Positions 1 through 9,457 of a stretch of 64,000 bases of DNA are shown here, piece by piece. The position numbers and the translations under genes are program-made. Within the stretch, counting starts at the first letter, position 1. Each line of letters starts with the position of its first letter. Under the pieces are notes generated by a model that was not told where the DNA came from, ran no database searches, and saw only the letters and a program-made list of their open reading frames with translations. The stretch comes from Paenibacillus foliorum. Lineage in GTDB: Bacteria; Bacillota; Bacilli; Paenibacillales; NBRC-103111. The DNA lies in NCBI RefSeq assembly GCF_013141765.1, contig NZ_WHOD01000049.1:1-64000 (forward strand), given 5' to 3'.

Positions 1-116
1 CATTCTCTATTTTAACACTCACTCGTTGTTCAGTTTTCAAAGGGCAATCGTTGACAAAGCCACGTCATTGCTGACTTTCTTCTTTGTCGTTTTGTGCCAA
101 CTTGTTTAGCGGCGAC
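1..116 (-). promoter_or_regulatory. probable rRNA operon leader (5' edge only)
   Basis: Read on the minus strand, this stretch contains TTTGAAAACTGAACAAC followed by GAGTGAG. This is the kind of conserved sequence found in Bacillaceae and Paenibacillaceae rRNA leaders and spacers just before a structural RNA gene. No protein frame crosses it, and two sigma-A-type promoters lie directly upstream and point the same way. The rRNA gene itself would lie beyond position 1 and is not visible, so the assignment is inferred from remembered leader sequences and not from rRNA sequence. Confidence 0.5.
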
Positions 117-122
117 TTTCTT

Positions 123-152
123 AATATAACACATCCGCCTACCACATTGCAA
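123..152 (-). promoter_or_regulatory. sigma-A-type promoter, proximal of two
   Basis: On the minus strand TTGCAA (147-152) and TATATT (123-128) are 18 bp apart. It reads toward the left edge and the probable rRNA leader. Together with the upstream copy it forms a tandem pair, as is typical of rrn operons. Confidence 0.5.
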
Positions 153-217
153 GCATTATTTTTTTGAAGCTCATTTTCTTTTTCTTTCAATCCCGAGCCG
201 TTTTTGGCCGGAAGAAC

Positions 218-246
218 AATATAGCATGGATGAAATTAGATTGCAA
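218..246 (-). promoter_or_regulatory. sigma-A-type promoter, distal of two
   Basis: On the minus strand TTGCAA (241-246) and TATATT (218-223) are separated by exactly 17 bp. The two hexamers are the same as in the promoter 95 bp further on, which supports a tandem rrn-type pair. Confidence 0.5.
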
Positions 247-315
247 GTTTTTCTCAACTTTTTTTCGTCCGCTACAGAACCTTTTATACTATACCCATTT
301 CTACAAAAAATAACA

Positions 316-354
316 ACCTCTACTCCAAAAACCCAAAAGGTCTGAAGTAGAGGT
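316..354 (-). terminator. Rho-independent terminator of the inositol monophosphatase gene
   Basis: ACCTCTACT (316-324) pairs with AGTAGAGGT (346-354). On the minus strand it is followed by TTGTTATTTTTTG. It sits 25 bp after the stop codon of the gene ending at 379. Confidence 0.8.
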
Positions 355-378
355 CGTCTATAACTACCCTATTCATTC

Positions 379-1245
379 TTATGCCTTAATCACAAGTGCA
401 GACGCACTGGCAAGCTCGCTTTGGAATTCATCATGAATATGTCCATTCGATGCTAAGATATTACGTACGCCTAAAGTATATGGATTTCCTTCCGTATCTG
501 TAACCGTACCGCCCGACTCCATTACCAGTAAGGCACCAGCTGCTATATCCCATGAATTTAGACCGATTTCCCAAAACCCGCTCAAACGGCCAGAAGCAAC
601 ATACGCCAAATGAAGCGCGGCCGAACCAGCTATACGAATATTTCGTACTTTAGGACAAAGAGCATTAAACCCCTGCAGATTAACTGGCAAGGCTCCTGCA
701 CGATCTGCTGGAAGGCCAGTAGCAATTAGGCTCTCTATTAACTTCCCCTCGCCGGAAACGCTCATCGGTTTTCCTTTGACGTAAGCGCCTTTTCCCTTCT
801 CAGCAACAAACAGCTCGTTGGATATAGGGTTGTAAACCACACCTACTATAACTTCGCCCTTGTAAGCTAAAGCTATAGACACACTGAAGAACGGAAAACC
901 ATGCACAAAATTCGTTGTACCATCTAAAGGATCTACGATCCACAAATATTCGGCGTCCTTAACAGCCTCCAATGCTTTACTGGATGCCGCAGGACCCGGC
1001 TCTACCCCTTCTTCCCCAAGTATGGAGTGATTCGGGAAATGGGTTTGAATTAAATTGCGGATCATCTTCTCCGCGCCTTTATCTACTTCGGTTACAAGAT
1101 CCTGTGAGGAATATTTTGTATGTAAGCTGTTGAAATCCCCCAATTTACTTTGGATCCATTCTCCCGCTTTTGACGCTGTATTAATAGCTACCGCCGTAAA
1201 GCTCTTACTTCCGACTGTAAAGGATGGATTTCTATCATTAGACAT
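379..1245 (-). CDS. inositol monophosphatase family protein
   Basis: This is a 288-residue cytosolic Mg2+-dependent phosphatase of the IMPase/FIG superfamily. The family hydrolyses inositol-1-phosphate and related phosphomonoesters such as NADP or fructose-1,6-bisphosphate in some members. Visible motifs are the metal-binding GEEG (about residue 78), the WIVDPLDGTTNFVHG signature (about 102-116) with its paired aspartates, and a C-terminal SWDIAAGALLVMESGG block that supplies the third metal-ligand aspartate. Length is normal for the family. The start is the ATG after an AAAGGG-type ribosome binding site. It is monocistronic with its own terminator. The exact physiological substrate cannot be read from sequence. 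Confidence 0.9.
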   Translation of the reverse strand: MSNDRNPSFTVGSKSFTAVAINTASKAGEWIQSKLGDFNSLHTKYSSQDLVTEVDKGAEKMIRNLIQTHFPNHSILGEEGVEPGPAASSKALEAVKDAEYLWIVDPLDGTTNFVHGFPFFSVSIALAYKGEVIVGVVYNPISNELFVAEKGKGAYVKGKPMSVSGEGKLIESLIATGLPADRAGALPVNLQGFNALCPKVRNIRIAGSAALHLAYVASGRLSGFWEIGLNSWDIAAGALLVMESGGTVTDTEGNPYTLGVRNILASNGHIHDEFQSELASASALVIKA

Positions 1246-1510
1246 TCAATCAGCCCTTTTTCCTTTTTCTTTCAAAGATATAAATCATATTAAATCTTAG
1301 TATATTGAATATACGTTGTAAAAGCTACAGCGTTTCACCCAAAAATAATTAGGGGTTAACACAAAAGAATCCAAATCAAGGGGAGATTTTTCGAATATTT
1401 ATTGGGAGGACTAAGGAAAACTGGCAGCTGCTCCAGCTCCTTAAGGACTAGCGTGATTGCCAAGGTGGAGCGAAGCGAAGAATAACCAAGGACCTTTACC
1501 GGCTGTTCAA
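1246..1510. other. intergenic region, no gene
   Basis: I see no credible coding frame here. It would hold the promoter of the monophosphatase gene. Around 1461-1485 it carries a decayed copy of a short dispersed sequence (CAAGGTGGAGCGAAGCGAAG) that recurs near 5181 and 6412. Confidence 0.5.
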
Positions 1511-1552
1511 CAAAAAAAATAACATCCACCCTTGAAAGGATGAATGTTATTT
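1511..1552 (-). terminator. Rho-independent terminator of fabI
   Basis: AAATAACAT and ATGTTATTT form the base of a hairpin that also pairs CCTT with AGG. On the minus strand it ends in eight T residues, right after the fabI stop codon at 1557. Confidence 0.85.
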
Positions 1553-1556
1553 CACA

Positions 1557-2327
1557 TTAAACACCTACAATATGATAACCGTTATCCACATAAATGACTT
1601 CACCTGTAATGCCTCTGGACAAATGACTCATAAGGAACATCGCTGTGTCGCCAACCTCTGCCACTTCTGTTGTTCGGCGCAGCGGAGCTTTTTCCTCAAC
1701 CGAACGTAGGATGGAGTTGAAATCCTTAATCCCCTTGGCAGCTAAGGTACGGATTGGGCCCGCTGAAATCGCATTGACACGTACATTAAATTGACCAAGA
1801 TCATTTGCCAAATATCGTACGCTTGCTTCCAAAGCAGCTTTTGCAACACCCATTACATTGTAATTCTTCATGGCGCGTTCTGCACCGAGATAAGTCATGG
1901 TCATGATGCTGCCGCCTTCAGTCATTAGCGGATACATTCTTTGCGCAACCGCTACGAGCGAGTATGCGCTGATATCTTGAGCTAAAGCAAAGCCTCCACG
2001 CGAGGTATCAACGAACAATCCTTCAAGCTCTTCAGTTTTAGCAAAAGCAATACTATGTACAAGGCCGTGCAGCACACCAAAATGTTCTTTAACAGCTCCG
2101 GCCAGTGTTTCAATCTCTTCATCTACTGTTACATTGCAGGGAAGTACAACCGAGTTAGGAATAGTGTCAGCCAGCTTACGGACCCGCTCCTCAACTCTTT
2201 CATTTTCAAATGTAAATGCAAGTCGAGCACCTTGTGACGCCAAGGATTGAGCAATCGCCCATGCAATGCTGCGGTCGTTGGCAACACCCATTACAAGTAT
2301 ATTTTTACCGTTTAATAGTTGGCTCAT
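1557..2327 (-). CDS. fabI: enoyl-[acyl-carrier-protein] reductase (NADH)
   Basis: FabI catalyses the last reductive step of each fatty-acid elongation cycle (trans-2-enoyl-ACP to acyl-ACP). It is a short-chain dehydrogenase-fold enzyme and the triclosan target in species that rely on it. The 256-residue product shows the FabI-type nucleotide-binding start GVANDRSIAWAIA, a SIAFA segment, and the catalytic Tyr-x6-Lys in NYNVMGVAKAALEASVRYLA. It also has the ISAGPIRTLAAKGI loop specific to FabI as opposed to FabG. The ATG at 2327 is preferred over an upstream TTG at 2345 because AGGGGAA lies at proper spacing and residue 1 matches family N-termini. It is a single gene with its own terminator. 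No clear FapR operator was seen. Confidence 0.95.
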   Translation of the reverse strand: MSQLLNGKNILVMGVANDRSIAWAIAQSLASQGARLAFTFENERVEERVRKLADTIPNSVVLPCNVTVDEEIETLAGAVKEHFGVLHGLVHSIAFAKTEELEGLFVDTSRGGFALAQDISAYSLVAVAQRMYPLMTEGGSIMTMTYLGAERAMKNYNVMGVAKAALEASVRYLANDLGQFNVRVNAISAGPIRTLAAKGIKDFNSILRSVEEKAPLRRTTEVAEVGDTAMFLMSHLSRGITGEVIYVDNGYHIVGV

Positions 2328-2425
2328 GAAAAATTCCCCTTCCAAAAATAAAATGAGGCTTTAGCCTTCACCCTTACTCAAGGTACCCCATTTTACCGAA
2401 TTTTTCAAGCAAGAATAAATACGGT

Positions 2426-3421
2426 TCATAGTTCAAATGAAGCTTGCCCCAGAACGTTTACATCTCTCTCCTCGCTAACATCTTTCATAAGCTGGATGAG
2501 TGCTTCATCCTTCCTTTTGGCTTCGATCATAATATCGAGCTTTGGAGTCATCGGTGCAACGGAACGTAAAAATTGCATGAGCACCGCGGCATCGATAAAA
2601 TCGGCATGACTGCGCACATCTTTATCGTTCTTGGGACTCGAAACGTGAATTTTGGGAGGTAAGTGACGCTCGGAATCCTGCTCCTTCTGACCTTCCCAAG
2701 TATGCATTATTCTTGGCCACAAGACGGCTATATCCTCCTCTGCCAATTCATCCTCCGAATGATTAACCTGATGATGATGAATATCAAGCACCATAGGGGC
2801 TCTCACATCCTCGCAAACCGTTAATGTTTCCAGAGCCGTGAAGGTTTTATCGTCATTTTCTAAGGTAAGCCTGCGTTGTATTCGTTCCGGGAGGTTTCTG
2901 AAACGTTCTACAAACCGTGCGCGAGCCGTCTCTTTGTTGCCATAAGCCCCACCTATATGGATATTGCATTTGGCTGACTCATCAAGCCCCATCGCCTCCA
3001 GCATCGTGACATGCCGATCCAAATCAAGCAATGAATTTCGCAATACCTCCTCCCGAGGCGTGCTCAGTACAGTAAAATGATCAGGATGAAAGCTAATACG
3101 CATCTTATGCAAGCGGGCATATTGCCCTAATTCAGCAAAAGCATCCTGTAGAACCGGCATGGGATCCCAACCTTCCAGCATCTCATGACCCAGCAGCGGA
3201 ATGAGCTTGGATGAACAGCGGTACAGTTGAATATCATAAGCTCGGTTATGCTTCAACAGCCTAAGTGTATTATTAATATTATCGACAGCTGTTCGCTCTA
3301 GCTTACGAATCGCTGCTTCACGGTTTTCAAGCTTGGCGAAGGTAGTTGCTGTCATAGTTTTGGAAGGAGAAGCGTTGGCTACCAACATCGACATCGCGAC
3401 ATAACCTAGACGGACGATCAT
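2426..3421 (-). CDS. uvsE: UV DNA damage endonuclease UvsE/UvdE
   Basis: UvsE is a metal-dependent TIM-barrel endonuclease that nicks DNA 5' of cyclobutane dimers, 6-4 photoproducts and some abasic sites. It starts an alternative excision repair route common in spore formers and Deinococcus. The 331-residue protein begins MIVRLGYVAMS, as family members do. It shows YRCSSKLIPLLGHE, the metal-ligand ISFHPDHFTVLSTP motif, the LENDDK block and VLDIHHHQVNHS. It ends with an SSPKNDKDVRSHADF-type segment. Length is normal. Upstream lies a small gene with its own terminator, so uvsE is probably transcribed from its own promoter in the 3422-3476 gap. Confidence 0.95.
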   Translation of the reverse strand: MIVRLGYVAMSMLVANASPSKTMTATTFAKLENREAAIRKLERTAVDNINNTLRLLKHNRAYDIQLYRCSSKLIPLLGHEMLEGWDPMPVLQDAFAELGQYARLHKMRISFHPDHFTVLSTPREEVLRNSLLDLDRHVTMLEAMGLDESAKCNIHIGGAYGNKETARARFVERFRNLPERIQRRLTLENDDKTFTALETLTVCEDVRAPMVLDIHHHQVNHSEDELAEEDIAVLWPRIMHTWEGQKEQDSERHLPPKIHVSSPKNDKDVRSHADFIDAAVLMQFLRSVAPMTPKLDIMIEAKRKDEALIQLMKDVSEERDVNVLGQASFEL

Positions 3422-3485
3422 TCTATTTCATTCACACTCCGCTCACAAGATATATGAAATAGGTTGTCCAACAAAAAAAAAGAAA

Positions 3486-3513
3486 ACACCTTCCCTATTA
3501 TTAGGGAAGGTGT
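3486..3513 (-). terminator. Rho-independent terminator of the 3524-3844 gene
   Basis: ACACCTTCCCTA (3486-3497) pairs perfectly with TAGGGAAGGTGT (3502-3513). On the minus strand it is followed by TTTTCTTTTTTTTTG. It separates the small gene from uvsE. Confidence 0.9.
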
Positions 3514-3523
3514 CGACAATTTG

Positions 3524-3844
3524 TTATCCACGTGAAAGGCCGAAAAACATTTCATAAGCTAATGCAGTCTGGATTCGCGATTCCTCTTCGGTCAATCGGC
3601 GTACCAGCTCCATTTCTACCTGGGTCACTTCTTCTCCCTGGAAGTTAATTTCTGCAATAGAAGCAACGATTTTGACAATGGCGATCGCTTTATTATCAGG
3701 ACTGTAGGCAATAACCATCTCTCCTGTTGGATAAACACGAAAGCCTTTTTTGACCATTTTGCCGCGCCCATATTCCAGCAGCTCGTATAGCTCTTGCTCG
3801 GATTTAAACTTGCACACGGAATTAAATTCGGTCTGAAATCCCAT
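3524..3844 (-). CDS. small conserved protein of unknown function
   Basis: This 106-residue soluble protein begins MGFQTEFNSVCKFKS. It ends with a charged helix rich in Glu (TQVEMELVRRLTEEES) followed by TALAYEMFF. It has no membrane segment or signal peptide. The ATG at 3844 follows a good AAGGAGA site, so the upstream GTG at 3868 is probably not used. It lies just downstream of ddl on the same strand (106 bp gap) and is closed by a strong terminator, so it may be read from the ddl promoter. I recognise the general look of a Bacillales-conserved DUF but cannot name it with confidence. Confidence 0.75.
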   Translation of the reverse strand: MGFQTEFNSVCKFKSEQELYELLEYGRGKMVKKGFRVYPTGEMVIAYSPDNKAIAIVKIVASIAEINFQGEEVTQVEMELVRRLTEEESRIQTALAYEMFFGLSRG

Positions 3845-3950
3845 ACGTAGTCTCCTTTCTTGCGGCACTTTGGAATATATAGAACAAGCATACGTGATGC
3901 AGTTAAGGTTCGCAAGTAGGCGAAGTCTTCCCTCAAACTCGAATCACACT

Positions 3951-5078
3951 TTATACATCAAATGAGTATTGGATTCTCTGTTTATCTGCATGGCGCTTGA
4001 CGGCTAGTGAAACTAAGTTATCCAACAGCTCGCGGTATGGCTTACCAGTCTCTTTCCACAATAAGGGGTACATGCTGAAGGGTGTAAAGCCGGGCATTGT
4101 ATTGATTTCATTAATAAAAATTCTGTTATCTTCCTTTCTTAGGAAGAAGTCGACGCGCGACAAGCCTGAACTGTCAACCGCCAAAAAGGCACGTATAGCC
4201 ATTTCCCTAATTTCATCAGACAGTTCCTGAGGAATTTCCGCAGGAATGATCATAGATGACTTGCCGTCGATATATTTGGCTTTATAATCATAAAAATCAT
4301 TAGAGGATACCACCTCACCTACCACTGAGGCCTCCGGATCATCATTGCCAAGTACTGCTACCTCCACTTCGCGCGCGTTGATATTCTCTTCAACAATAAC
4401 TTTACGATCGAATTGAAAAGCCTCCTGGATGGCTTTAATCAGCTCTTCACGGTTTGAGACTTTGCTGACGCCCACACTGGAGCCTAGATTAGCAGGTTTT
4501 ACAAAACATGGATAGCCGATGGAAACCTCAACTTCCATTAAGAAGAATGCCTGATCCTTCTCCCATTGTGTCCGTGTAAAGTGGCGGAACACGCATTGCG
4601 GCAATCCCTCTTGTGCAAAAACTTTCTTCATCATTACTTTATCCATGCCTACAGAGGAGGCCAATACCCCAGCCCCTACATAAGCGATATTAGCCATTTC
4701 CAATAGCCCTTGAATGGTTCCATCCTCACCGAATGTTCCGTGCAATAATGGAAATACAACATCGACTTGTGACCCCGTCGTCGAGCTTGAGGCAGCAATT
4801 TTCGTATCCACTGTCTGTTGCGCGTTAAAGAAAGGCTGCAGCGCAAAATTTTCAGCAGACTGCGGTTCATTCTCAAATTTCAGAGCAGCTACATTCTCTA
4901 CAGGTCCTTGAAGCTGTTGACCGGAACGCCATTCCCCCTGCTTAGTAATGTAAAATGGAACCACTTCATATTTACTCATGTCAAAAGCTTTAATCACAGC
5001 GAGTGCAGTTTGCAGCGATACCTCGTGCTCTCCGGATTTCCCGCCGTATACTAAGCCAACTCGAATTTTGTCGTTCAT
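3951..5078 (-). CDS. ddl: D-alanine--D-alanine ligase
   Basis: Ddl joins two D-alanines with ATP to make the D-Ala-D-Ala end of the peptidoglycan pentapeptide. The product has 375 residues, the usual length. It starts [21 protein letters not shown], with the Glu of the GEHEVS motif. It continues with [14 protein letters not shown], the ATP-grasp core [17 protein letters not shown], and the C-terminal metal site RVDFFLR...[12 protein letters not shown]. The reading frame runs 50 codons upstream, but the ATG at 5078 has GGAGGT at ideal spacing and matches family starts. A sigma-A promoter sits 34 bp upstream. The segment before the metal site should reveal whether it makes D-Ala-D-Ala or D-Ala-D-Lac; I cannot decide that by eye. 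Confidence 0.95.
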   Translation of the reverse strand: MNDKIRVGLVYGGKSGEHEVSLQTALAVIKAFDMSKYEVVPFYITKQGEWRSGQQLQGPVENVAALKFENEPQSAENFALQPFFNAQQTVDTKIAASSSTTGSQVDVVFPLLHGTFGEDGTIQGLLEMANIAYVGAGVLASSVGMDKVMMKKVFAQEGLPQCVFRHFTRTQWEKDQAFFLMEVEVSIGYPCFVKPANLGSSVGVSKVSNREELIKAIQEAFQFDRKVIVEENINAREVEVAVLGNDDPEASVVGEVVSSNDFYDYKAKYIDGKSSMIIPAEIPQELSDEIREMAIRAFLAVDSSGLSRVDFFLRKEDNRIFINEINTMPGFTPFSMYPLLWKETGKPYRELLDNLVSLAVKRHADKQRIQYSFDV

Positions 5079-5111
5079 AAATACCTCCGAAAATCTATGA
5101 TATGTAAGAGC

Positions 5112-5140
5112 ATATAAGTACCGTATAAAAGTGCAGTCAA
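5112..5140 (-). promoter_or_regulatory. sigma-A promoter of ddl
   Basis: On the minus strand TTGACT (5135-5140), a 17-bp spacer and TTATAT (5112-5117) precede the ddl ribosome binding site. Confidence 0.7.
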
Positions 5141-5304
5141 GGATAATCGGCATGAAGTCGTGAAAGACATGCGCGTTCACCAAAGTTGAGCGAAGCAAAA
5201 TCAGCTTTCTATTCAACTCATAAAACATCCGTCATTCAGAAAGTTGAACAGGACAAGCATAAACCAAGCGAATTGGAAGAATACTTGCAAGCGTAAGGCT
5301 AGCA

Positions 5305-6336
5305 CTATCTCATCTCGGATATATGGAGGAAACGGTATTGTGTTCGCTCTGTCCAAGCAGGAGAATCTTTATAGGCCCAATAACGGTGACGGCTGTTTAT
5401 AGTATGAGCATTCATCAGGGGCATGCCGTTAGCATCCTTGGCTGTAACAATGGCACTATGACCAAACCGTCCGCTACCATCCCAATCGTAGCTTATTACA
5501 TCGCCAAGCTGAAGTTGATCGGCATGATCCTTAATTTCAGCATGAAGCCCGGTTCGACTGTTTAACATATACCCTTGAAGGCTATGAGCCACAGACCAGC
5601 TGAAGCTCCAATGCTCTTGCCCATTATACTTGCCTTTGTACCACCAGCCTGCGTCCCTTTTTCCAGTATAGTTCATTGGTGCCCCGCCTGCAAAGAGGCA
5701 TTGGGAAACAAAGCTGCTGCAATCCACTTCAAACTCAATGTAAGAAGGGTTAGCCTTATCCCACCATGTTTCTGCATATTCTACGGCTTGTGCCCGATTG
5801 TAACTGAACTTTCGTCCAGAATTTTCTAAATAGGGAACAACGTTATAATTTAGATAGGGTAATGATGGAAAACGCAACCCGTGGTGGTTCATGTACGGCT
5901 CATCTGCTTCCGTTTCGTAAGCACTACCTTGATTCGGTGTATTTATAGGAAATGAATTTTCTGTACCAACGAGTTCAATACGTGTTATATGCCATTTCTC
6001 ATCGAGCTCTTGAAGCGTAATTCTCTCGGTTTCAACCCGATGCTCTTCAAACTCGGCATTGCCAATAGCTCCAACCGAATTCCGTTTGAGTCGAATATCC
6101 GCTATAATTTTCCGCTGCTGCCCGGCAGACGTTTGCAGAATAGTAAGTCGGGTTTCATTCTTAATAGGAAAGTAGCGCCGATCCTGATCCGAGTGTGCTG
6201 TACGAGCCAGCCTTTTGATTTGTGCTTGCAGGAATTGCGTATCCGTTACGAAGGGAAGCAACGGTTCGACAGAGTAATCCATGTCCATTTGATTTTTGTG
6301 GTGAACATAATCATAGAGGGTTGTTTTCCATGACAT
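5305..6336 (-). CDS. Amidase_6 (putative amidase) domain protein
   Basis: The 343-residue protein has a C-terminal cysteine-peptidase-like module of the Pfam Amidase_6 type, which is common in Bacillales. It carries the nucleophile segment VDCSSFVSQCLFAGG (about residue 210), a GDVISYDWDGSGRFGHSAIV block with the catalytic His, and a C-terminal NSRHRYW. The N-terminal 150 residues are charged and resemble the linker domain that precedes this module in relatives. I see no signal peptide, so it may be cytosolic or spore-associated. The ATG at 6336 follows GGAGGT by 7 nt. A cell-wall or peptide amidase role is inferred from the fold only. Confidence 0.8.
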   Translation of the reverse strand: MSWKTTLYDYVHHKNQMDMDYSVEPLLPFVTDTQFLQAQIKRLARTAHSDQDRRYFPIKNETRLTILQTSAGQQRKIIADIRLKRNSVGAIGNAEFEEHRVETERITLQELDEKWHITRIELVGTENSFPINTPNQGSAYETEADEPYMNHHGLRFPSLPYLNYNVVPYLENSGRKFSYNRAQAVEYAETWWDKANPSYIEFEVDCSSFVSQCLFAGGAPMNYTGKRDAGWWYKGKYNGQEHWSFSWSVAHSLQGYMLNSRTGLHAEIKDHADQLQLGDVISYDWDGSGRFGHSAIVTAKDANGMPLMNAHTINSRHRYWAYKDSPAWTERTQYRFLHISEMR

Positions 6337-6569
6337 GTGGGCTACCTCCAATTGGTTGGTTTGCAGACAGGATAATCAGCTTCGCCGTCCCTTAGAAAGA
6401 GTTCGTTAACCAAGGTTATGCGAAACAACGAATAAAACTTATGCACGTAATTAAAAAAATCTGCTTTCAGAACCGAAAGGTAATTAAATAGCCAATATTC
6501 CTGTCCATACGGGTCTAGCGATTATTCCAATATATGAGGGAATGTGGGCAAAAATGATTGAATATAACC
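6337..6569. other. intergenic region upstream of acnA, no gene
   Basis: No coding frame is supported. The region separates the divergent Amidase_6 gene and acnA. Around 6412-6436 it holds a decayed copy of the short dispersed sequence also seen at about 1461 and 5181. The acnA promoter starts at 6570. Confidence 0.5.
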
Positions 6570-6598
6570 TTTACGAAGCGTCTTGCACGATGTATACT
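6570..6598 (+). promoter_or_regulatory. probable sigma-A promoter of acnA
   Basis: TTTACG (6570-6575), a 17-bp spacer and TATACT (6593-6598) lie 91 bp before the acnA start codon. Confidence 0.5.
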
Positions 6599-6623
6599 TA
6601 GTGTATAGTAATTATGAAATCGC

Positions 6624-6640
6624 GTTTCACTGTATGAAAC
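6624..6640. promoter_or_regulatory. 17-bp inverted repeat in the acnA leader (possible IclR operator)
   Basis: GTTTCACTGTATGAAAC has 6-bp arms (GTTTCA/TGAAAC) around a 5-bp centre. It lies just downstream of the predicted transcription start of acnA, where a bound repressor would block elongation. A site with identical arms and spacing lies in front of the IclR-family gene at 12814-12830. The link to that regulator is inferred. Confidence 0.5.
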
Positions 6641-6688
6641 AACATAGATTTCAGCTGATACTACATTTTTGAGGAGGAAACGAGAACC

Positions 6689-9394
6689 ATGGCTAACAAA
6701 GATCAGTACTCCGTACGCAAATCACTGGACGTCAACGGTAAAAACTACCATTACTACAGCTTGCCCGGACTTGAGGCTCAAGGCCTCGGCAATATCACCC
6801 CATTGCCTTTTTCCATTAAAGTACTTTTGGAGGCAGCTGTTCGTCAATTTGACGGCAGAGCGATCACTTCTGAGCATGTAAAACAAATTGCTAATTGGAC
6901 AAATGTACGCGAAGACAAAGAAATTCCTTTTATCCCAGCGCGTATCGTATTGCAAGATTTTACAGGTGTTCCTGTAGTTGTTGACCTTGCTGCTATGAGA
7001 GATACAATGAAGCGTTCCGGTGGGGATCCAAAGCGTATCAACCCACTCGTACCCGTGGACTTGGTTATTGACCACTCTGTTATGGTTGATGCCTTCGGTT
7101 CTCCGGACGCGTTAGATATAAACATGAATTATGAATTCGAACGTAATGAAGAGCGTTACCGTTTCCTGCGTTGGGCGCAAACTGCTTTTGATAATTTCCG
7201 CGCTGTCCCTCCTGCTACCGGTATCGTTCACCAAGTTAACTTAGAGTATCTGGCTTCTGTTGCAGCTACCAAGGTTATCGATGGCGAAACCGTAGTATAT
7301 CCCGATTCTTTAGTTGGTACAGATTCCCATACAACTATGATCAATGGTCTTGGTATTGTAGGCTGGGGAGTTGGCGGTATTGAAGCTGAAGCAGGTATGC
7401 TAGGTCAACCGCTCTACTTTGTAACACCGGAAGTTATCGGCTTCAAGCTGACTGGTAACCTGCCAGAAGGTTCAACTGCAACTGACTTGGCATTAACCGT
7501 AACCCAAATGCTTCGCAAAAAAGGTGTTGTTGGTAAGTTCGTTGAGTTCTTCGGCCCAGGCCTGAGCAACATCAGCTTGGCTGACCGTGCAACTGTAGCT
7601 AATATGGCACCGGAATACGGCGCAACCATCGGTTTCTTCCCGGTTGATGCTGAATCCTTGAACTATATGCGCAGCACAGGTCGTGAAGAAGATCAAATCG
7701 CGCTTGTTGAAGCTTACTATAAAGCACAAGGCATGTTCCGTACTGATGCAACACCGGATCCAGTATTCAGCGACGTAATCGAGCTTGACATGTCCTCCGT
7801 TGTACCAAGCTTGGCAGGTCCTAAACGTCCGCAAGACCGTATCGAATTAACATCCATGAAGGAATCCTTCAACTCCATCATTCGCACGCCGATTGAAAAA
7901 GGCGGCTACGGCTTAAGCGACGAGAAAATCTCGGAGACTGTTGAAGTGAAGCACGCTAGCGGCGATGTAAGCAAAATGGGAACAGGCGCTGTTGTTATCG
8001 CGGCTATCACAAGCTGCACCAACACATCCAACCCAAGCGTTATGATTGGCGCAGGCTTAGTAGCCAAGAAAGCGGTAGCGCTTGGCCTGAAAAAACCTGC
8101 TTATGTGAAAAGCAGCTTAACTCCAGGATCTCTAGTTGTTACTAACTATTTGAAGAATGCTAACCTGTTGGAATCTCTTGAAGCTCTGGGCTTCCACGTA
8201 GCAGGATACGGCTGTGCAACCTGTATTGGTAACTCCGGACCATTGCCAGAGGAAGTTGGAGAAGCTATCTCTAACAACGACATGACGGTAGCTGCTGTAT
8301 TGTCCGGTAACCGGAACTTTGAAGGCCGCGTTCATGCTCAAGTAAAAGCGAACTACCTAGCTTCTCCACCGCTGGTTGTTGCTTATGCATTGGCAGGTAC
8401 AGTTAACATTGATTTGGCTAACGATCCTATCGGTTATGATCAAGCGAACCAACCTGTTTATTTGAAAGATATCTGGCCAACAAACGCTGAGATTCAAGAA
8501 GCAATGTCTTCAGCAATGAGCCCTGAAATCTACCGTGATAAATATTCGAATGTGTTCCGTGCCAACGAACGTTGGAATGCGATTAATGTACCGGAAGGCG
8601 AGTTGTACGAGTGGGATGAGAAATCCACCTATATCGCTAACCCACCATTCTTCGAAAACTTGGGCGCAGGTATTGCCGATATGGCCGATATCCGCGGTGC
8701 AAGAGCTATGGCATTGCTTGGCGATTCCGTAACAACGGACCATATCTCCCCTGCTGGTAACATCAAAGCAGACAGCCCTGCCGGCAAATTCTTAATCGAG
8801 CATGGCGTGAAGAAGGAAGATTTCAACTCGTACGGCTCACGTCGTGGTCATCACGATGTAATGATGCGCGGAACTTTCGCGAACATCCGTATTCGTAACC
8901 AAGTGGCTCCAGGCACTGAGGGCGGCGTAACGACTTATCTGCCAACTGGCCAAGTTGAGTCCATCTATGATGCTTCTATGAAATATCAGGAGCAAGGCAC
9001 GAACCTAGTTGTTATCGCTGGTAAAGAGTACGGCACAGGCAGCTCCCGTGACTGGGCGGCAAAAGGTACATTCCTATTGGGAGTAAAAGCCGTTATCGCG
9101 GAAAGCTTCGAGCGGATTCACCGTTCCAACCTCGTGGGAATGGGCGTACTGCCGCTTCAATTCTCCGAAGGAAACAGCTGGAAAACACTAGGCATTACAG
9201 GAACAGAAACGTTCGACATTACTGGCTTGACTAACGACGTTCAACCAGGTCAAAAGGTTCCTGTTACGGTTACACGTGAAGACGGAAGCAGCTTCCAATT
9301 CGAAGCCATCGTTCGTTTGGACAGCATGGTGGATGTGGATTACTACCGTAACGGCGGCATTCTGCAAACTGTATTGCGTCAAATTATGGCTTAA
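6689..9394 (+). CDS. acnA: aconitate hydratase
   Basis: Aconitase interconverts citrate and isocitrate in the TCA cycle through a [4Fe-4S] cluster. In Firmicutes the apo-form can also bind mRNA. The 901-residue product has the length and architecture of the AcnA/IRP1 branch. It shows DSVMVDAFG, the [13 protein letters not shown] block, the first cluster cysteine in [11 protein letters not shown] (about residue 442), and CATC in [14 protein letters not shown] (about 508-511). The swivel-domain segments [24 protein letters not shown] and [16 protein letters not shown] are also present. The ATG at 6689 follows GAGGAGG. It is monocistronic, with a promoter at 6570 and a hairpin terminator at 9412. 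The leader inverted repeat suggests specific transcriptional control. Confidence 0.97.
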   Translation: MANKDQYSVRKSLDVNGKNYHYYSLPGLEAQGLGNITPLPFSIKVLLEAAVRQFDGRAITSEHVKQIANWTNVREDKEIPFIPARIVLQDFTGVPVVVDLAAMRDTMKRSGGDPKRINPLVPVDLVIDHSVMVDAFGSPDALDINMNYEFERNEERYRFLRWAQTAFDNFRAVPPATGIVHQVNLEYLASVAATKVIDGETVVYPDSLVGTDSHTTMINGLGIVGWGVGGIEAEAGMLGQPLYFVTPEVIGFKLTGNLPEGSTATDLALTVTQMLRKKGVVGKFVEFFGPGLSNISLADRATVANMAPEYGATIGFFPVDAESLNYMRSTGREEDQIALVEAYYKAQGMFRTDATPDPVFSDVIELDMSSVVPSLAGPKRPQDRIELTSMKESFNSIIRTPIEKGGYGLSDEKISETVEVKHASGDVSKMGTGAVVIAAITSCTNTSNPSVMIGAGLVAKKAVALGLKKPAYVKSSLTPGSLVVTNYLKNANLLESLEALGFHVAGYGCATCIGNSGPLPEEVGEAISNNDMTVAAVLSGNRNFEGRVHAQVKANYLASPPLVVAYALAGTVNIDLANDPIGYDQANQPVYLKDIWPTNAEIQEAMSSAMSPEIYRDKYSNVFRANERWNAINVPEGELYEWDEKSTYIANPPFFENLGAGIADMADIRGARAMALLGDSVTTDHISPAGNIKADSPAGKFLIEHGVKKEDFNSYGSRRGHHDVMMRGTFANIRIRNQVAPGTEGGVTTYLPTGQVESIYDASMKYQEQGTNLVVIAGKEYGTGSSRDWAAKGTFLLGVKAVIAESFERIHRSNLVGMGVLPLQFSEGNSWKTLGITGTETFDITGLTNDVQPGQKVPVTVTREDGSSFQFEAIVRLDSMVDVDYYRNGGILQTVLRQIMA

Positions 9395-9411
9395 TTGTAT
9401 ACAAATGAAAA

Positions 9412-9431
9412 AGCGCCCTAGCAAGGGCGCT
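9412..9431 (+). terminator. Rho-independent terminator of acnA
   Basis: GCGCCCT (9413-9419) pairs with AGGGCGC (9424-9430). The hairpin is flanked by A and T residues and comes 18 bp after the acnA stop codon. Confidence 0.85.
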
Positions 9432-9457
9432 TCTTCATTAATTTGAAGGCAACTGAG

